A DNA stretch of 64,000 bases, taken from assembly GCA_029433365.1 (NCBI GenBank), contig JAQTHZ010000001.1, positions 186,001-250,000 on the forward strand, given 5' to 3'. Both the position numbers and the translations under genes were made by a program. The stretch comes from Orbaceae bacterium ESL0721. Lineage in GTDB: Bacteria > Pseudomonadota > Gammaproteobacteria > Enterobacterales > Orbaceae. Position 1 is the stretch's first letter; the number at the start of each line of letters is the position of its first letter. The notes beneath the pieces were generated by a model that made no database searches, had not been told where the DNA came from, and worked only from the letters and a program-made list of their open reading frames with translations. Shown one piece after another: positions 7,068-15,464 of this stretch.

Positions 7068-8333
7068 CTATTCCTCGTAAGCATTATCTGCAAAAATTTT
7101 ATATATTTCACCACTAGGTTTTGTACATTCATAATAATCTCTATTAGCTGGATTATTATCATCTGTAACTACCATCACATACATACACGAATCGATAATC
7201 TCACCTACATTAATAATTTTTTCAGGTTCTTTTATGCTGAGAGCAACCTCTTTAGTCTTTTTATCTATTAACAATAAATTTTTGATATTTGTTTTAATAG
7301 AATATAGATTAAATATATCACTTGTAGCTTCTGTTATTAATCCTATTTTACTCATCTGCTTATAGGCTTTCTCTAAATCTTGTTTTCCATGTTTCCAAAG
7401 TTTAAATTTAGCTGTATTGGTGAATTTATCTATTTTAGGTACAGATTTAAGTAATCCATAACCTGAAAAGAGTAAATCAACAGAATTATAGACTAAATCG
7501 CCATACTCTTTTTCACCGCCCGCCCATTCTGCTACATTTTGGTAGGCAGTTCTTAAATAACCGTCGTTACCAGTGATTCCTTCTTGAATACTGTTTACCC
7601 CATGTGCTCCAAGATAAGATCCAATTACGCAGCCAACGCCGGTGGTGCACATTGCAACGCCTGCGGTGATTAATCCGACACCACCAAAGATAGATAATCC
7701 CCGTGAGAGCCATTCTGAACTCTGTTGCCAAAGGCTTTTCTCCTCCTCTTTAATAGCCTCCGCACCCTCGGTATAAGAGATGTTATCGGTATCAACTTGG
7801 TAGATAATATCATCAGCAAACTGTTTAACTTCTGTTTTAAAGCTCTGTTTAATATCGTCGTGATAGAGGTGTTTGTCGCAAAGTTCATCAGCGCACTGTA
7901 ATAGACGTTTTGCATCTTCACGGATTAGGTACTTTTTATCTACCGTATCATTTTGTTGTTTTACATCAGAGGATTGATAAGTAGATGCGCTATTTGTAGC
8001 TGTTTGGTTTGAGTTAACTATTGTAGATTTCGGTTTCTCGTTACGATCTTTCACTTCCATCATCATGGTGCAATGACTTGCAATAACTCTATTGCAACCA
8101 AAGGGTTTACATCCACAGGCAACAGCACAGCCATCATAGACAGCAGATTTGCCATCAATAATAAAAGTAGGCGCGCCTTCAACAATTTTACCGACCGTAT
8201 CACATTTAGGGCAGTAGACCGAACTACCTACTACCGCCATCCCTTTTCCTAAGCATATTCTTGTATCAGAAGCATTAAGTACGCTACCACCAGTAGTTGT
8301 TGGGTCACCAAGTACAACCATACGTTTTAACAT
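7068..8333 (-). CDS. PAAR-domain T6SS effector with DUF4225 region (copy 2)
   Basis: A 421-residue paralogue of the 3753-5018 product with the same domain order: PAAR at 1-90, linker, DUF4225-like region with the hydrophobic segment at 217-236, and the small C-terminal domain at about 365-421. The first 120 residues are identical; about twenty changes are scattered over 121-330. Residues 330-365 differ strongly (IGLITEATSDIFNLYSI against WGLLAETINDGATIISI), and the last 50 are again nearly the same. The variable block probably sets toxin-immunity specificity. It is the first gene of the minus-strand array, with its own promoter at 8334-8383. No T6SS structural gene is nearby, so it must use an apparatus encoded elsewhere. 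Confidence 0.88.
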   Translation of the reverse strand: MLKRMVVLGDPTTTGGSVLNASDTRICLGKGMAVVGSSVYCPKCDTVGKIVEGAPTFIIDGKSAVYDGCAVACGCKPFGCNRVIASHCTMMMEVKDRNEKPKSTIVNSNQTATNSASTYQSSDVKQQNDTVDKKYLIREDAKRLLQCADELCDKHLYHDDIKQSFKTEVKQFADDIIYQVDTDNISYTEGAEAIKEEEKSLWQQSSEWLSRGLSIFGGVGLITAGVAMCTTGVGCVIGSYLGAHGVNSIQEGITGNDGYLRTAYQNVAEWAGGEKEYGDLVYNSVDLLFSGYGLLKSVPKIDKFTNTAKFKLWKHGKQDLEKAYKQMSKIGLITEATSDIFNLYSIKTNIKNLLLIDKKTKEVALSIKEPEKIINVGEIIDSCMYVMVVTDDNNPANRDYYECTKPSGEIYKIFADNAYEE

Positions 8334-8745
8334 CTTATTTCCTTATTCATTGTTATTATTTAAGATTCGACATTATATAGAAAAATAGAGGAAAGGGAAT
8401 AATAGATATTATGGTATTGGATAACGTTACGAACGTATATCTGTTTTAATCGACGTGATTTAATCTGTAAATTATGTAAACATCAATAAAATAAGTAGAA
8501 ATCGCTATTTTTATCATTGGTTAAATAGATAAAAAAACTGAATTGAATTATTATCTATTTAAGACAATTAATTATATAAGTAAAATTAAATCAAAATGTT
8601 GATATGTAATAGTTAACTTATAAAGTACAATATTTACCAATTCATACAACTAGTAAAAATTGATTTAATATCGGTTTAACAATTTAAAAAAAAATTCAAT
8701 TTATTTATTACTTAAATAAGATTATATAAAAAAGGAGAATTTATT
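8334..8745. other. Intergenic region between effector copy 2 and the three-gene membrane cluster
   Basis: About 410 very AT-rich bases. The first 50 (8334-8383) repeat the leader of effector copy 1, including TATAAT and AAGGAA. The plus-strand end carries AAAAAAGGAG just before the ATG at 8746. Between them I see no open frame of note and no gene remnant; a stretch near 8550 repeats ATTATCTATTTAA, the reverse complement of the cassette junction. Confidence 0.6.
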
Positions 8746-9099
8746 ATGGGTATATTTAAACGCCTTTTAAGAGGTGAGTATAGTTTAGCTACCACTTTTT
8801 GGGGATTTAATGTTTTAGGCAATATTATTTTTACAGTGATTGCTTTAGCAGTATTATTTATCGGCAGTTACTTTAAAGTACCTGGTATTCTTACAATAAT
8901 AGTTATTATGATTATCATCTTACTTAGTTTTATCTATAGCAGTTTAATTGCATCTGGTATTTATTGCATGTTAAGACGTAAAATTACTTTTTGGAGAGTT
9001 TTAGCATTTATCTATATTATCTTTGGTTTAATATGTGTGTTTACATTTATAATTGGTATTGGCTACTCTATTAGTTACTCACTCTATTTTGGTAAATAG
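8746..9099 (+). CDS. YSLAxTFWGF-family small membrane protein, copy 1
   Basis: A 117-residue protein of a family I cannot name. It opens MGIFKRLLRGEYSLATTFWG, then has FNVLGNIIFTV, three long hydrophobic helices and a conserved basic loop MLRRKITFWRVLAFIY near residues 72-88. Two paralogues follow in tandem (9456-9788, 10115-10498). The shared features are a positively charged start, the YSLA-TFWGF motif entering the first helix, GN-IF, and KITFWRV before the last helix. It has a good ribosome-binding site (AAGGAG) and its own terminator. It diverges from the effector array, so a link to it is possible but unproven. Confidence 0.72.
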   Translation: MGIFKRLLRGEYSLATTFWGFNVLGNIIFTVIALAVLFIGSYFKVPGILTIIVIMIIILLSFIYSSLIASGIYCMLRRKITFWRVLAFIYIIFGLICVFTFIIGIGYSISYSLYFGK

Positions 9100-9455
9100 A
9101 TATTGTTTTTATTTTGATAATATTTATTTAGAAAGCATTTATTTAGAAAACAATTATTCAGAAAACAATAAAAAAGAGCCCATGAAAGGGCTTTTTTTAT
9201 CCACTACTGTTAGTTGACAACATACTACGTTCTATTAAATATTAATAAAATAGATAAGTTACAAAACAATAAAACTCTAATATTCAAATGGTTAAGTTGA
9301 TTATTAAAAATTTTATAAAAAATCCCATTTTGACTACTTGTTTAACCTATTTTTATCTTTAGAATATCCACTCCTTAAATAATGGATGAGAATTAATATG
9401 AGAATACTCATATTAATAAAAAATATTAAATTGTAAAAAAAAGGTTAAAATTATT
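9100..9455. other. Spacer with terminator and duplicated promoter region
   Basis: Holds the terminator of the upstream gene (9175-9199). A segment at about 9340-9402 is repeated at about 10054-10114 before the third gene (shared CCTATTTTTATCTTTAGAAT and TAATGGATGAGAATTAA). A 12-codon mini-frame, ATGAGAATACTCATATTAAT onward, begins at 9399 where the third gene has its start. No other gene is seen. Confidence 0.55.
9175..9199 (+). terminator. Rho-independent terminator after membrane gene copy 1
   Basis: AGCCC-ATGAAA-GGGCT followed by seven T, 75 bases after the stop of the 8746-9099 gene. Confidence 0.8.
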
Positions 9456-9788
9456 ATGAATATGTTAAAACGAATTATGAATGGCGATTATAGTCTTGCT
9501 GTCACTTTTTGGGGATTTAATTTTTTAGGTAATATTATTTTTACAGTATTTTTTTGGACTGTAACGGGTATTGGCATTTACTATAAGTTACCTGTTATTG
9601 TGATAGTGACAGTGATAGTTGTTCTGATTTTAATTAATTATATCTTTAACTGCTTAATTGCATATGGTATCTTCAGCATGTTAAAACGTAAAATAACATT
9701 TTGGAGAGTTATAGCGTTTATTGTTATTGTATTTGGTCTGCTATATTCAATTATAGCTATAGGTTACATTGGCTATTCTATAATCTAA
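9456..9788 (+). CDS. YSLAxTFWGF-family small membrane protein, copy 2
   Basis: A 110-residue paralogue of the 8746-9099 product: MNMLKRIMNGDYSLAVTFWG, FNFLGNIIFTV, then hydrophobic helices, FSMLKRKITFWRVIAFI and a final helix. The first and third codons are both ATG; the second (9462) aligns best with the neighbours. It has its own terminator. The 3'-most helices differ more from the sisters than the N-terminal motif does. Function unknown; a membrane or immunity-like role is only a guess from the neighbourhood. Confidence 0.7.
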   Translation: MNMLKRIMNGDYSLAVTFWGFNFLGNIIFTVFFWTVTGIGIYYKLPVIVIVTVIVVLILINYIFNCLIAYGIFSMLKRKITFWRVIAFIVIVFGLLYSIIAIGYIGYSII

Positions 9789-9859
9789 TCATACTGATTT
9801 GGTTAAACAGAATTTCTTTTATATAGATGATATTTATTTAAATAACATGATAAAAACAG

Positions 9860-9882
9860 AAAGCCCTTATTAGGGCTTTTTT
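9860..9882 (+). terminator. Rho-independent terminator after membrane gene copy 2
   Basis: AAAGCCC-TTATTA-GGGCTTTTTT. The hairpin is identical to the one at 10538-10559, so it was probably duplicated with the gene. Confidence 0.82.
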
Positions 9883-9980
9883 ATTAACTTTAATATCCTT
9901 TGCTACCTTTTTTTAAAGGTGATACAAAATATCTGCTAGGGTTAGTAAACCATTCAATTTCTCTTTAATATTATCGTTAT

Positions 9981-10015
9981 TGTTAAAATTGTTAAAATTG
10001 TTAAAATTGTTAAAT
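9981..10015 (+). repeat. 9-bp tandem repeat, about four units
   Basis: Three perfect units of TGTTAAAAT and a fourth shortened one lie 100 bases before the start of the third membrane gene. The array is short but could vary in length. Confidence 0.75.
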
Positions 10016-10114
10016 TAGCCATTACAGATTTTATAAAAATTACTATCTATATAGCTTGTTTTACCTATTTTTATCTTTAGAATATGTCTCCTTGAATAAT
10101 GGATGAGAATTAAC

Positions 10115-10498
10115 ATGGAAATTATAAAAAAACTCTATAAAGGCGATTATAGTCTTGCTGTCACTTTTTGGGGATTCCATACTTTAGGCAATTTTATTTT
10201 TTGCGCTCTTATTATAGTACTTATTTTACTACTTTTTTTAGCAGGATTATTTATTGACAGTAACTCTATATTAGTTATTCCAGCTATAATTATAGTTATT
10301 ATGATGACTGTTCTCTGTTTATTTAATTTTATCTATAACTGTTTAATCGTAATTGGAGTTTTTCGAATATTGATGCAGAAGATAACATTTTGGAGAGTTG
10401 TTGCATTTATGTATATTACAATTGGTATCATATATGGCGTTTATTCCATAATAATTGAGATTAACTATTCTATTGTTTCTTCAATCTTTGCTGATTAA
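10115..10498 (+). CDS. YSLAxTFWGF-family small membrane protein, copy 3
   Basis: A 127-residue protein beginning MEIIKKLYKGDYSLAVTFWG, with FHTLGNFIFCA, a longer and more hydrophobic second segment than its sisters, and the family loop RILMQKITFWRVVAFMYI. I chose the ATG at 10115, with GGATGAG upstream, over an in-frame ATG at 10103 that would overlap that site and add four residues absent from the family. Third of three tandem copies; ends just before a terminator shared with convergent ubiT. Function unknown. Confidence 0.7.
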   Translation: MEIIKKLYKGDYSLAVTFWGFHTLGNFIFCALIIVLILLLFLAGLFIDSNSILVIPAIIIVIMMTVLCLFNFIYNCLIVIGVFRILMQKITFWRVVAFMYITIGIIYGVYSIIIEINYSIVSSIFAD

Positions 10499-10537
10499 AA
10501 ATATTTTTTATTCTTTGAGTAGTATTTTAAAAAAGAG

Positions 10538-10559
10538 AAAGCCCTTATTAGGGCTTTTT
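10538..10559. terminator. Bidirectional terminator between the membrane cluster and ubiT
   Basis: AAAGCCC-TTATTA-GGGCTTT with T-runs on both strands. The TAA stop of ubiT lies in the hairpin loop, so the two convergent genes share it. Confidence 0.8.
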
Positions 10560-11084
10560 AGTTTGCTCAATGATGTTAGCTAACTTCTCTAATGTTGTCC
10601 GTATAAAGTGGGGCATTGATTCGAGTTCGATTGAGTCCATCAGATTTTTAACATAGAGACCAAGCTCAGTATCGCCTTCAACAATTAAACGGCGTTGAAA
10701 AAAGAGGGTGTCGGGATCTTGGCGGCGGGTAGCAATCATAATAAGATCATTCGCATTGCCAATAAAGCTGACATTTGGGTGCTCTTTCCGACTGACAACT
10801 AATTGATTATCAATTAAACTGACAAACCAGACTAGCTTTAGATCCGTCACTTCAATTTTAAGCCATTTATCCTCTAAAAAATCTAACTCTGCATCTTCTA
10901 GCGACTGTTTAAATTGCAGTTTTAAAAGTTGCTCAATTACCTGTTTTTTTAACGAAAAGGGGATGTAGCGGAGCGTTAGACCCAATGCTTGTGGCATTTT
11001 ATTAACAGCTGTTGCATGTAGTTTAGTTAAAAAACTGTTTTGCATTGCAGCTGTTTTTAACGCATCAATATTTAGGAATTCCAT
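10548..11084 (-). CDS. ubiT: UbiT (YhbT), SCP2-domain factor for anaerobic ubiquinone synthesis
   Basis: A 178-residue SCP2 lipid-binding protein. The segment RRQDPDTLFFQRRLIVEGDTELGLYVKN is almost the same as in E. coli YhbT/UbiT, as is IPFSLKKQVIEQLLKLQF near residues 41-58. UbiT is an accessory factor of the oxygen-independent ubiquinone pathway with the U32 proteins UbiU and UbiV, probably holding the lipid intermediate. Those partners are not next to it here. Its presence fits a facultative anaerobe, as do the FNR and class 1B PyrD genes in this window. The stop codon lies within the terminator. Confidence 0.9.
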   Translation of the reverse strand: MEFLNIDALKTAAMQNSFLTKLHATAVNKMPQALGLTLRYIPFSLKKQVIEQLLKLQFKQSLEDAELDFLEDKWLKIEVTDLKLVWFVSLIDNQLVVSRKEHPNVSFIGNANDLIMIATRRQDPDTLFFQRRLIVEGDTELGLYVKNLMDSIELESMPHFIRTTLEKLANIIEQTKKP

Positions 11085-11123
11085 ATTGGCATCACCTTAT
11101 TTAATCTGCGATGTAGTTTCATT

Positions 11124-12752
11124 TTATGCCTCTTCTGAGATCATTTTTTCATAAAAATCTAAATCATTATTAAGATGTTCAAAGATTTCGTCGCTCACTT
11201 TATCTTGAATTTTCATCTGCAATAGAGCCGTGCGTTCTGCACCGATTGCAACTAGGCGCATGCGGCGTTCTAGATTTTCAGCTTCAAGTGATTTCTGTTC
11301 TAAATTCTTAAGCCCAGTGCGACGTCGTAATGAGCCAATTACACGAGAGCCAACCTCATGGACGATCTCATTATCAATATTACTACCTTCAGTATCTTGT
11401 AATAGGTTATTTTGCATCTTCTCTAGGCTTACAATTGCCTCTTCTGCCATGCGACCTTTTACACTAAGGATCTCATGATCTTGTTCAGTATTATCTAATA
11501 TTACTGTCCCGCGCAGAAGTATTGGAAGGACAATAACAGCTGTAACTAAAGAGATTAAAATGATACCGGTTGCAATAAAGACAAGTTCATAGCGACCATG
11601 AATTGTCATTGGTATTGAGAGTACACCAGCAAGGGTAATTGCACCTCGAACACCAGCAAATGTTGAGATAAGTAGATCACGTGTTGAATAGGATTTAAAT
11701 GCCAATGGTTTTTGCTTACCAAATGGGAGTGGGCGGATATGTTTCATCGACCAGAGCCATGCAAAACGGGTTGCCATAAGAGCGATAAAGATAAATATAA
11801 CAATGAGGCTGAGTTGCCAAATTTCGATTGAGTTATCAGTTTGATTCTCAATATAGGTGTTTTTTAAAATTTGTGGTAACTGAATACCTAATAAGATAAA
11901 AACAAATCCATTAAAGACAAAGGTTAACATCGACCAGATACTGTCTGACTGTAATCTTGTTGTCAGTGGCGCACTGCGCATCATACCAGAATGGTTAACT
12001 GTCATACCTGCACTAACTGCCGCTAAAATTCCTGAAAAACCGACATGTTCAGCAATAAGATAAACAGCAAAAGGTAGAAGGAATAAAAGCACCATCTGAA
12101 TAGCTGGGTCATTATGGGTAAGCTGATTTATCTTTCGTAGAATAAAAGCAAAAATCCATGTACATAGTGCACCAATAGCTAAACCACCAATAGCAACAAA
12201 GAAGAAAGAGGCACTGATTTGAAATAGGTGAAACTCCATTTGCCCCATAGCAATAAGTATTGCAAACTTTAAACAGACCAGACCGGATGCGTCGTTCATT
12301 AACGCTTCACCTTCGATGATCTCCATCTTCTCTTTCTCGATACGCCCTTTACCAACTATACCGCTTAATGCAACAGCATCGGTCGGGGAGAGTACGGCAG
12401 CAAGCGCAAGCGCAGCAGGGAGACTCACATTTGGTAAAATCCAGTAGAGTAGATAACCAAGTGCAATAACGGTTATAACAACTAACACTAACGCTAAACC
12501 AACAATCTCTCGCACGTTATGAATAAAACTTTTTATGGATGTCTTACGTCCATCGGCAAAGAGGAGTGGTGGTATAAAAAGAACTAAGAATAGTTCAGGA
12601 TCAAACTCTACATAAAAATTGAAGGCAGCAAAAACACAGCCCAGTAGAATTTGCATAAGTGGTAGTGGAATCTGGATAGGTAACATTTTAATAGCCACAC
12701 CAGACAGTGATACGATTAATATAAGAATTAAGATTGTCGAGAATAGTTCCAT
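11124..12752 (-). CDS. CPA1-family Na+/H+ antiporter (YjcE/NhaP type)
   Basis: A 542-residue inner-membrane cation/proton antiporter. About twelve helices fill residues 1-420, with the conserved SLPAALALAAVLSPTDAVAL and GEALMNDASGLV motifs that contain the transport-site aspartates. A cytoplasmic charged coiled-coil tail of about 120 residues follows. Similarity to E. coli YjcE is high throughout (FDPELFLVLFIPPLLFADG, FAGVRGAITLAGVLSIP). It exchanges Na+ or K+ for protons in pH and salt balance; ion preference cannot be read from the sequence. It lies 39 bases from ubiT on the same strand. Confidence 0.9.
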   Translation of the reverse strand: MELFSTILILILIVSLSGVAIKMLPIQIPLPLMQILLGCVFAAFNFYVEFDPELFLVLFIPPLLFADGRKTSIKSFIHNVREIVGLALVLVVITVIALGYLLYWILPNVSLPAALALAAVLSPTDAVALSGIVGKGRIEKEKMEIIEGEALMNDASGLVCLKFAILIAMGQMEFHLFQISASFFFVAIGGLAIGALCTWIFAFILRKINQLTHNDPAIQMVLLFLLPFAVYLIAEHVGFSGILAAVSAGMTVNHSGMMRSAPLTTRLQSDSIWSMLTFVFNGFVFILLGIQLPQILKNTYIENQTDNSIEIWQLSLIVIFIFIALMATRFAWLWSMKHIRPLPFGKQKPLAFKSYSTRDLLISTFAGVRGAITLAGVLSIPMTIHGRYELVFIATGIILISLVTAVIVLPILLRGTVILDNTEQDHEILSVKGRMAEEAIVSLEKMQNNLLQDTEGSNIDNEIVHEVGSRVIGSLRRRTGLKNLEQKSLEAENLERRMRLVAIGAERTALLQMKIQDKVSDEIFEHLNNDLDFYEKMISEEA

Positions 12753-12917
12753 ATTGTTATTTATAATGATTATTAACGGTAAATTTTTATAGATTATAGC
12801 GGAAACTAAATAAAACTACAGGTTTAAATTGACAGAATCTCATAATTTTTTGCATCATAGCGTTACAATTTAAAATCAACCAGATCAAATTAGTTAGGTG
12901 AAATTAGTTAGGTGAAA

Positions 12918-13610
12918 ATGGAAAACTGGCAACGTGCATTTGTCTTACATACTCGTAACTACACTGAATCGAGTCTATTAATTGATTTTTTTGTAGAAAC
13001 AGAGGGCAAAGTAACAGTGATTGCTAGAGGTGCTAGACGCAAAAATTCTGCTTTGAAAGGGATTTTACAACTCTTTACACCACTTATTATTCAATATTCC
13101 GGTAGTGGATCTTTGAAAATATTACGCCAAGCTGAGGCGATATCACTTACCTTACCACTCTCCTCCACCTCGCTTTATAGTGCTTTTTATCTAAATGAGC
13201 TTATCCATCGTGTTATAGTTGCAGAGCAAGATGCCAGTAAACTGTTTCACCACTATCTACAAAGCTTACAACAACTTGCCAAGCAACAGCCGGCGGAAAA
13301 TATTTTAAGAAGTTTTGAACTAGCGCTGTTAGAGCATTTAGGTTATCACGTCGATTTTTTTCACTGTGCAATAACTGGTGATGAGATTATTGCCTCTATG
13401 CACTATCAATATCAACCCGAAAAGGGTTTTGTTAGTAGTCTATTACAAAATAGTAGTAGTTTTTTGGGGGAGGAGGTACTCTCGTTTGGAAATCGTCAAT
13501 TTAACAACCCAACCGTTTTGAAAGCTGCAAAGCGTTTTACCCGCCTTGCCTTAAAACCTTATGTAGGATCTAAGCCATTTAAAAGTCGTGAATTATTTAT
13601 AAAAGTTTGA
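12918..13610 (+). CDS. recO: DNA repair protein RecO
   Basis: A 230-residue RecF-pathway mediator that helps load RecA on SSB-coated single-strand DNA. The N-terminal OB fold (WQRAFVLHTRNYTESSLLID, VTVIARGARRKNSALKG) and the helical part FELALLEHLGYHVDF are typical. A GTG at 12912 would add two residues, but the AGGTG ribosome-binding site sits five bases before the ATG at 12918, so I use that. The bases before it are a direct repeat (two TTAGTTAGGTGAAA units). It is not linked to era or pdxJ as in E. coli. Confidence 0.92.
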   Translation: MENWQRAFVLHTRNYTESSLLIDFFVETEGKVTVIARGARRKNSALKGILQLFTPLIIQYSGSGSLKILRQAEAISLTLPLSSTSLYSAFYLNELIHRVIVAEQDASKLFHHYLQSLQQLAKQQPAENILRSFELALLEHLGYHVDFFHCAITGDEIIASMHYQYQPEKGFVSSLLQNSSSFLGEEVLSFGNRQFNNPTVLKAAKRFTRLALKPYVGSKPFKSRELFIKV

Positions 13611-13712
13611 TCGTAAACAGATAGTTTAAAAATCAGTTATTAAAAACTGTTATTAATAACAGTTATTGAAATTAAGTAGTAAAGTAGATTATTAGTACCA
13701 TCAATTGTTATA

Positions 13713-13745
13713 CCTCTTTTTGCATATGACATTGGATCAACAGAC
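13713..13745. other. Inverted repeat between recO and mtnN
   Basis: CCTCTTTTTG and CAAAAAGAGG form a 10-bp perfect stem around a loop of about 13 bases or more. It lies between two convergent genes but lacks a T-run right after the stem, so terminator activity is uncertain. Confidence 0.4.
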
Positions 13746-13771
13746 AAAAAGAGGGAGAGATAATCAAATTA

Positions 13772-14488
13772 TTAAGTTGGATTATTTACAATGATATTTA
13801 ACATGCTCTCGACTACTTTGGATGACTGTTTTGCCGCAAGCGCTAAAAATTCTTTAAAATCAATTGCAGATTCGTTATCACCATTGTCGGAAATAGCTCT
13901 AACTACTACAAAAGGTATTACTGACAACCAACATACATGGCCAATTGCAGCAGCTTCCATCTCAACCGCAACTGCGTTTGGAAAGGTATTTTTAATATTG
14001 GCTAATTGCTCTTTGCCATTAATAAATGCGTCTCCACTACCTATCGATCCAATAACCGCATTAACACCTTGAAGATTAATTGACTCTTTAGCAACTGATT
14101 GATAATAAGTATCAGCTTCAAATGCTGCAGGGCAACCTGACATCTGTCCTGCTTTATAACCAAAAGCAGTGAGATCTACATCATGATAAAAAACATCACT
14201 AGAGACGACTATGTCACCAATATTTAGTTGGGTTGATAGACCACCAGCTGATCCGGTATTGATAACCGCATCAACAGAATAATTATTGAGAAGTATTGCA
14301 GTGCCAGTGGCAGCGGCAACTTTACCTATACCTGACTGTAAAAGTACAACTTCGCAGCCTGCAATATTGCCTAAATAAAAGTTAAATCCCAGATGATTTT
14401 CAACCCGAAAATCGGTAATTTTGCTCTTAAGAATTGCCACTTCCTCTTCCATTGCAGCAATAATAGCAATTTTTGTTGTTTTTTTCAT
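13772..14488 (-). CDS. mtnN: 5'-methylthioadenosine/S-adenosylhomocysteine nucleosidase
   Basis: A 238-residue MTA/SAH nucleosidase (Pfs). It cleaves methylthioadenosine and S-adenosylhomocysteine to adenine and the thioribose or ribosyl-homocysteine product, in methionine salvage and methyl-cycle detoxification. The start IAIIAAMEEEVAILKSKI carries the catalytic glutamate. NTGSAGGL, FINGKEQL, AVEMEAAAIGHVCW (substrate glutamates) and RAISDNGD (catalytic aspartate) are all in place. Monocistronic, with recO convergent and the SDR gene divergent. Confidence 0.95.
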   Translation of the reverse strand: MKKTTKIAIIAAMEEEVAILKSKITDFRVENHLGFNFYLGNIAGCEVVLLQSGIGKVAAATGTAILLNNYSVDAVINTGSAGGLSTQLNIGDIVVSSDVFYHDVDLTAFGYKAGQMSGCPAAFEADTYYQSVAKESINLQGVNAVIGSIGSGDAFINGKEQLANIKNTFPNAVAVEMEAAAIGHVCWLSVIPFVVVRAISDNGDNESAIDFKEFLALAAKQSSKVVESMLNIIVNNPT

Positions 14489-14568
14489 ATTGTACAGCCT
14501 CGCTTTAATGTAAACCTAAAATAGTATTCAAAATTGATTTTTAAAACCATATTTCAAAGTATTCATTT

Positions 14569-14592
14569 AACCCTAAAAATGTAACCCTAAAA
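14569..14592 (-). promoter_or_regulatory. Double TTTTAGGGTT motif in the mtnN/SDR divergent region
   Basis: Two copies of AACCCTAAAA (minus: TTTTAGGGTT) lie 14 bases apart between mtnN and the SDR gene. The same core is found in four other intergenic regions of the window; see findings. Function unknown. Confidence 0.35.
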
Positions 14593-14675
14593 ATAAGTGA
14601 AAAAGCACTATAATTAAAGTAAGTTTATTATTATGATAAGTACTTTACTAAACTTTACACTATACAGCGAACTAT

Positions 14676-15464
14676 ATGAATTCATCTACAAATAAATCTA
14701 TATTTATTACAGGATGTTCCAGTGGTATTGGTTTTCTTGCCGCAACTGCACTGCAAAAACGTGGATATCGAGTAATTGCTTCGTGTCGTAAAGAGAGAGA
14801 TAAACAGAAATTAGAGGAGTTGGGATTCGAGGTTGTGCTACTAGAACTTGATGATCCTGACTCCGTTCAAAGTGCAGCCCATGAGGTTTTTCGACTGACA
14901 AATGGTAAATTATATGCTCTTTTCAATAATGCTGGATTTGGTCTTTATGGTCGATTATCTACTATTGGTCGCCAGCAGTTAGAGGCGCAATTTAGCAGTA
15001 ACTTTTTTGGTGTTCATCAACTAACACAACTCTTATTACCTGCCATTATCGCCAACGGTGAAGGTCGTATTATTCAAACAAGTTCAGTAGTGGGTATTAT
15101 TGCAACTCCAGGTCGTGGTGCTTATGCGGCAAGTAAATATGCCTTAGAAGCATGGTCTGATGTGCTTAGGTTAGAGTTAGCAAATATCAGTAATATCAAA
15201 GTCTGTTTAATTGAACCGGGTCCACTTCATACCCAATTCTCAACCAATGTAAATCAGACTGAAAAACTCAATAAAGTGTTAAACCCGCCTATTGCAAAAC
15301 GGTTTGCTTTACCACCAGAGGCTATTTTGCCAAAACTTTTTCATGCTTTAGAGAGTAAATCACCAAAAGTTCGTTACAGGGTCACAAAATTGACACAGCT
15401 AGCTGCGATTGCTAAGCGGTTACTGCCAGATAAATTAATGGATAGAATTTTGCAAAGTAAATGA
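14676..15464 (+). CDS. Short-chain dehydrogenase/reductase, YbbO-like
   Basis: A 262-residue SDR enzyme. The NAD(P)-binding motif is TGCSSGIG (residues 13-20), with the catalytic tetrad NNAG (about 89), the serine in TSSVVG and the YAASK pair. Similarity to E. coli YbbO, an aldehyde reductase that prefers NADP, is strong in NGKLYALFNNAGFGLYGRLS and YAASKYALEAWSDVLRLEL. In E. coli ybbO neighbours cnoX (ybbN), as it does here with the next gene 131 bases on, which supports the assignment. The exact substrate is not known from the sequence. Confidence 0.88.
   Translation: MNSSTNKSIFITGCSSGIGFLAATALQKRGYRVIASCRKERDKQKLEELGFEVVLLELDDPDSVQSAAHEVFRLTNGKLYALFNNAGFGLYGRLSTIGRQQLEAQFSSNFFGVHQLTQLLLPAIIANGEGRIIQTSSVVGIIATPGRGAYAASKYALEAWSDVLRLELANISNIKVCLIEPGPLHTQFSTNVNQTEKLNKVLNPPIAKRFALPPEAILPKLFHALESKSPKVRYRVTKLTQLAAIAKRLLPDKLMDRILQSK

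Larger units (their letters stand above)
9789..10114. other. Spacer with terminator, 9-bp tandem repeats and duplicated promoter
   Basis: Contains the terminator at 9860-9882, a run of about four 9-bp repeats TGTTAAAAT at 9981-10015, and the promoter segment shared with about 9340-9402. The Shine-Dalgarno-like GGATGAG sits 7 bases before the ATG at 10115. No gene is seen. Confidence 0.55.

Noticed and set aside
7017-7271. Plus-strand frame of 84 codons opposite the end of effector copy 2
   Set aside because: It is the antisense shadow of a well-supported gene, with no ribosome-binding site and no recognisable family.
2604-8333. Insertion sequence or prophage origin for the effector array
   Set aside because: No transposase, integrase, terminal inverted repeats or target duplications were seen; tandem duplication by homologous recombination is sufficient.
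9981-10015. Possible CRISPR-like repeats
   Set aside because: Units are 9 bp and directly adjacent with no spacers; this is a simple tandem repeat.
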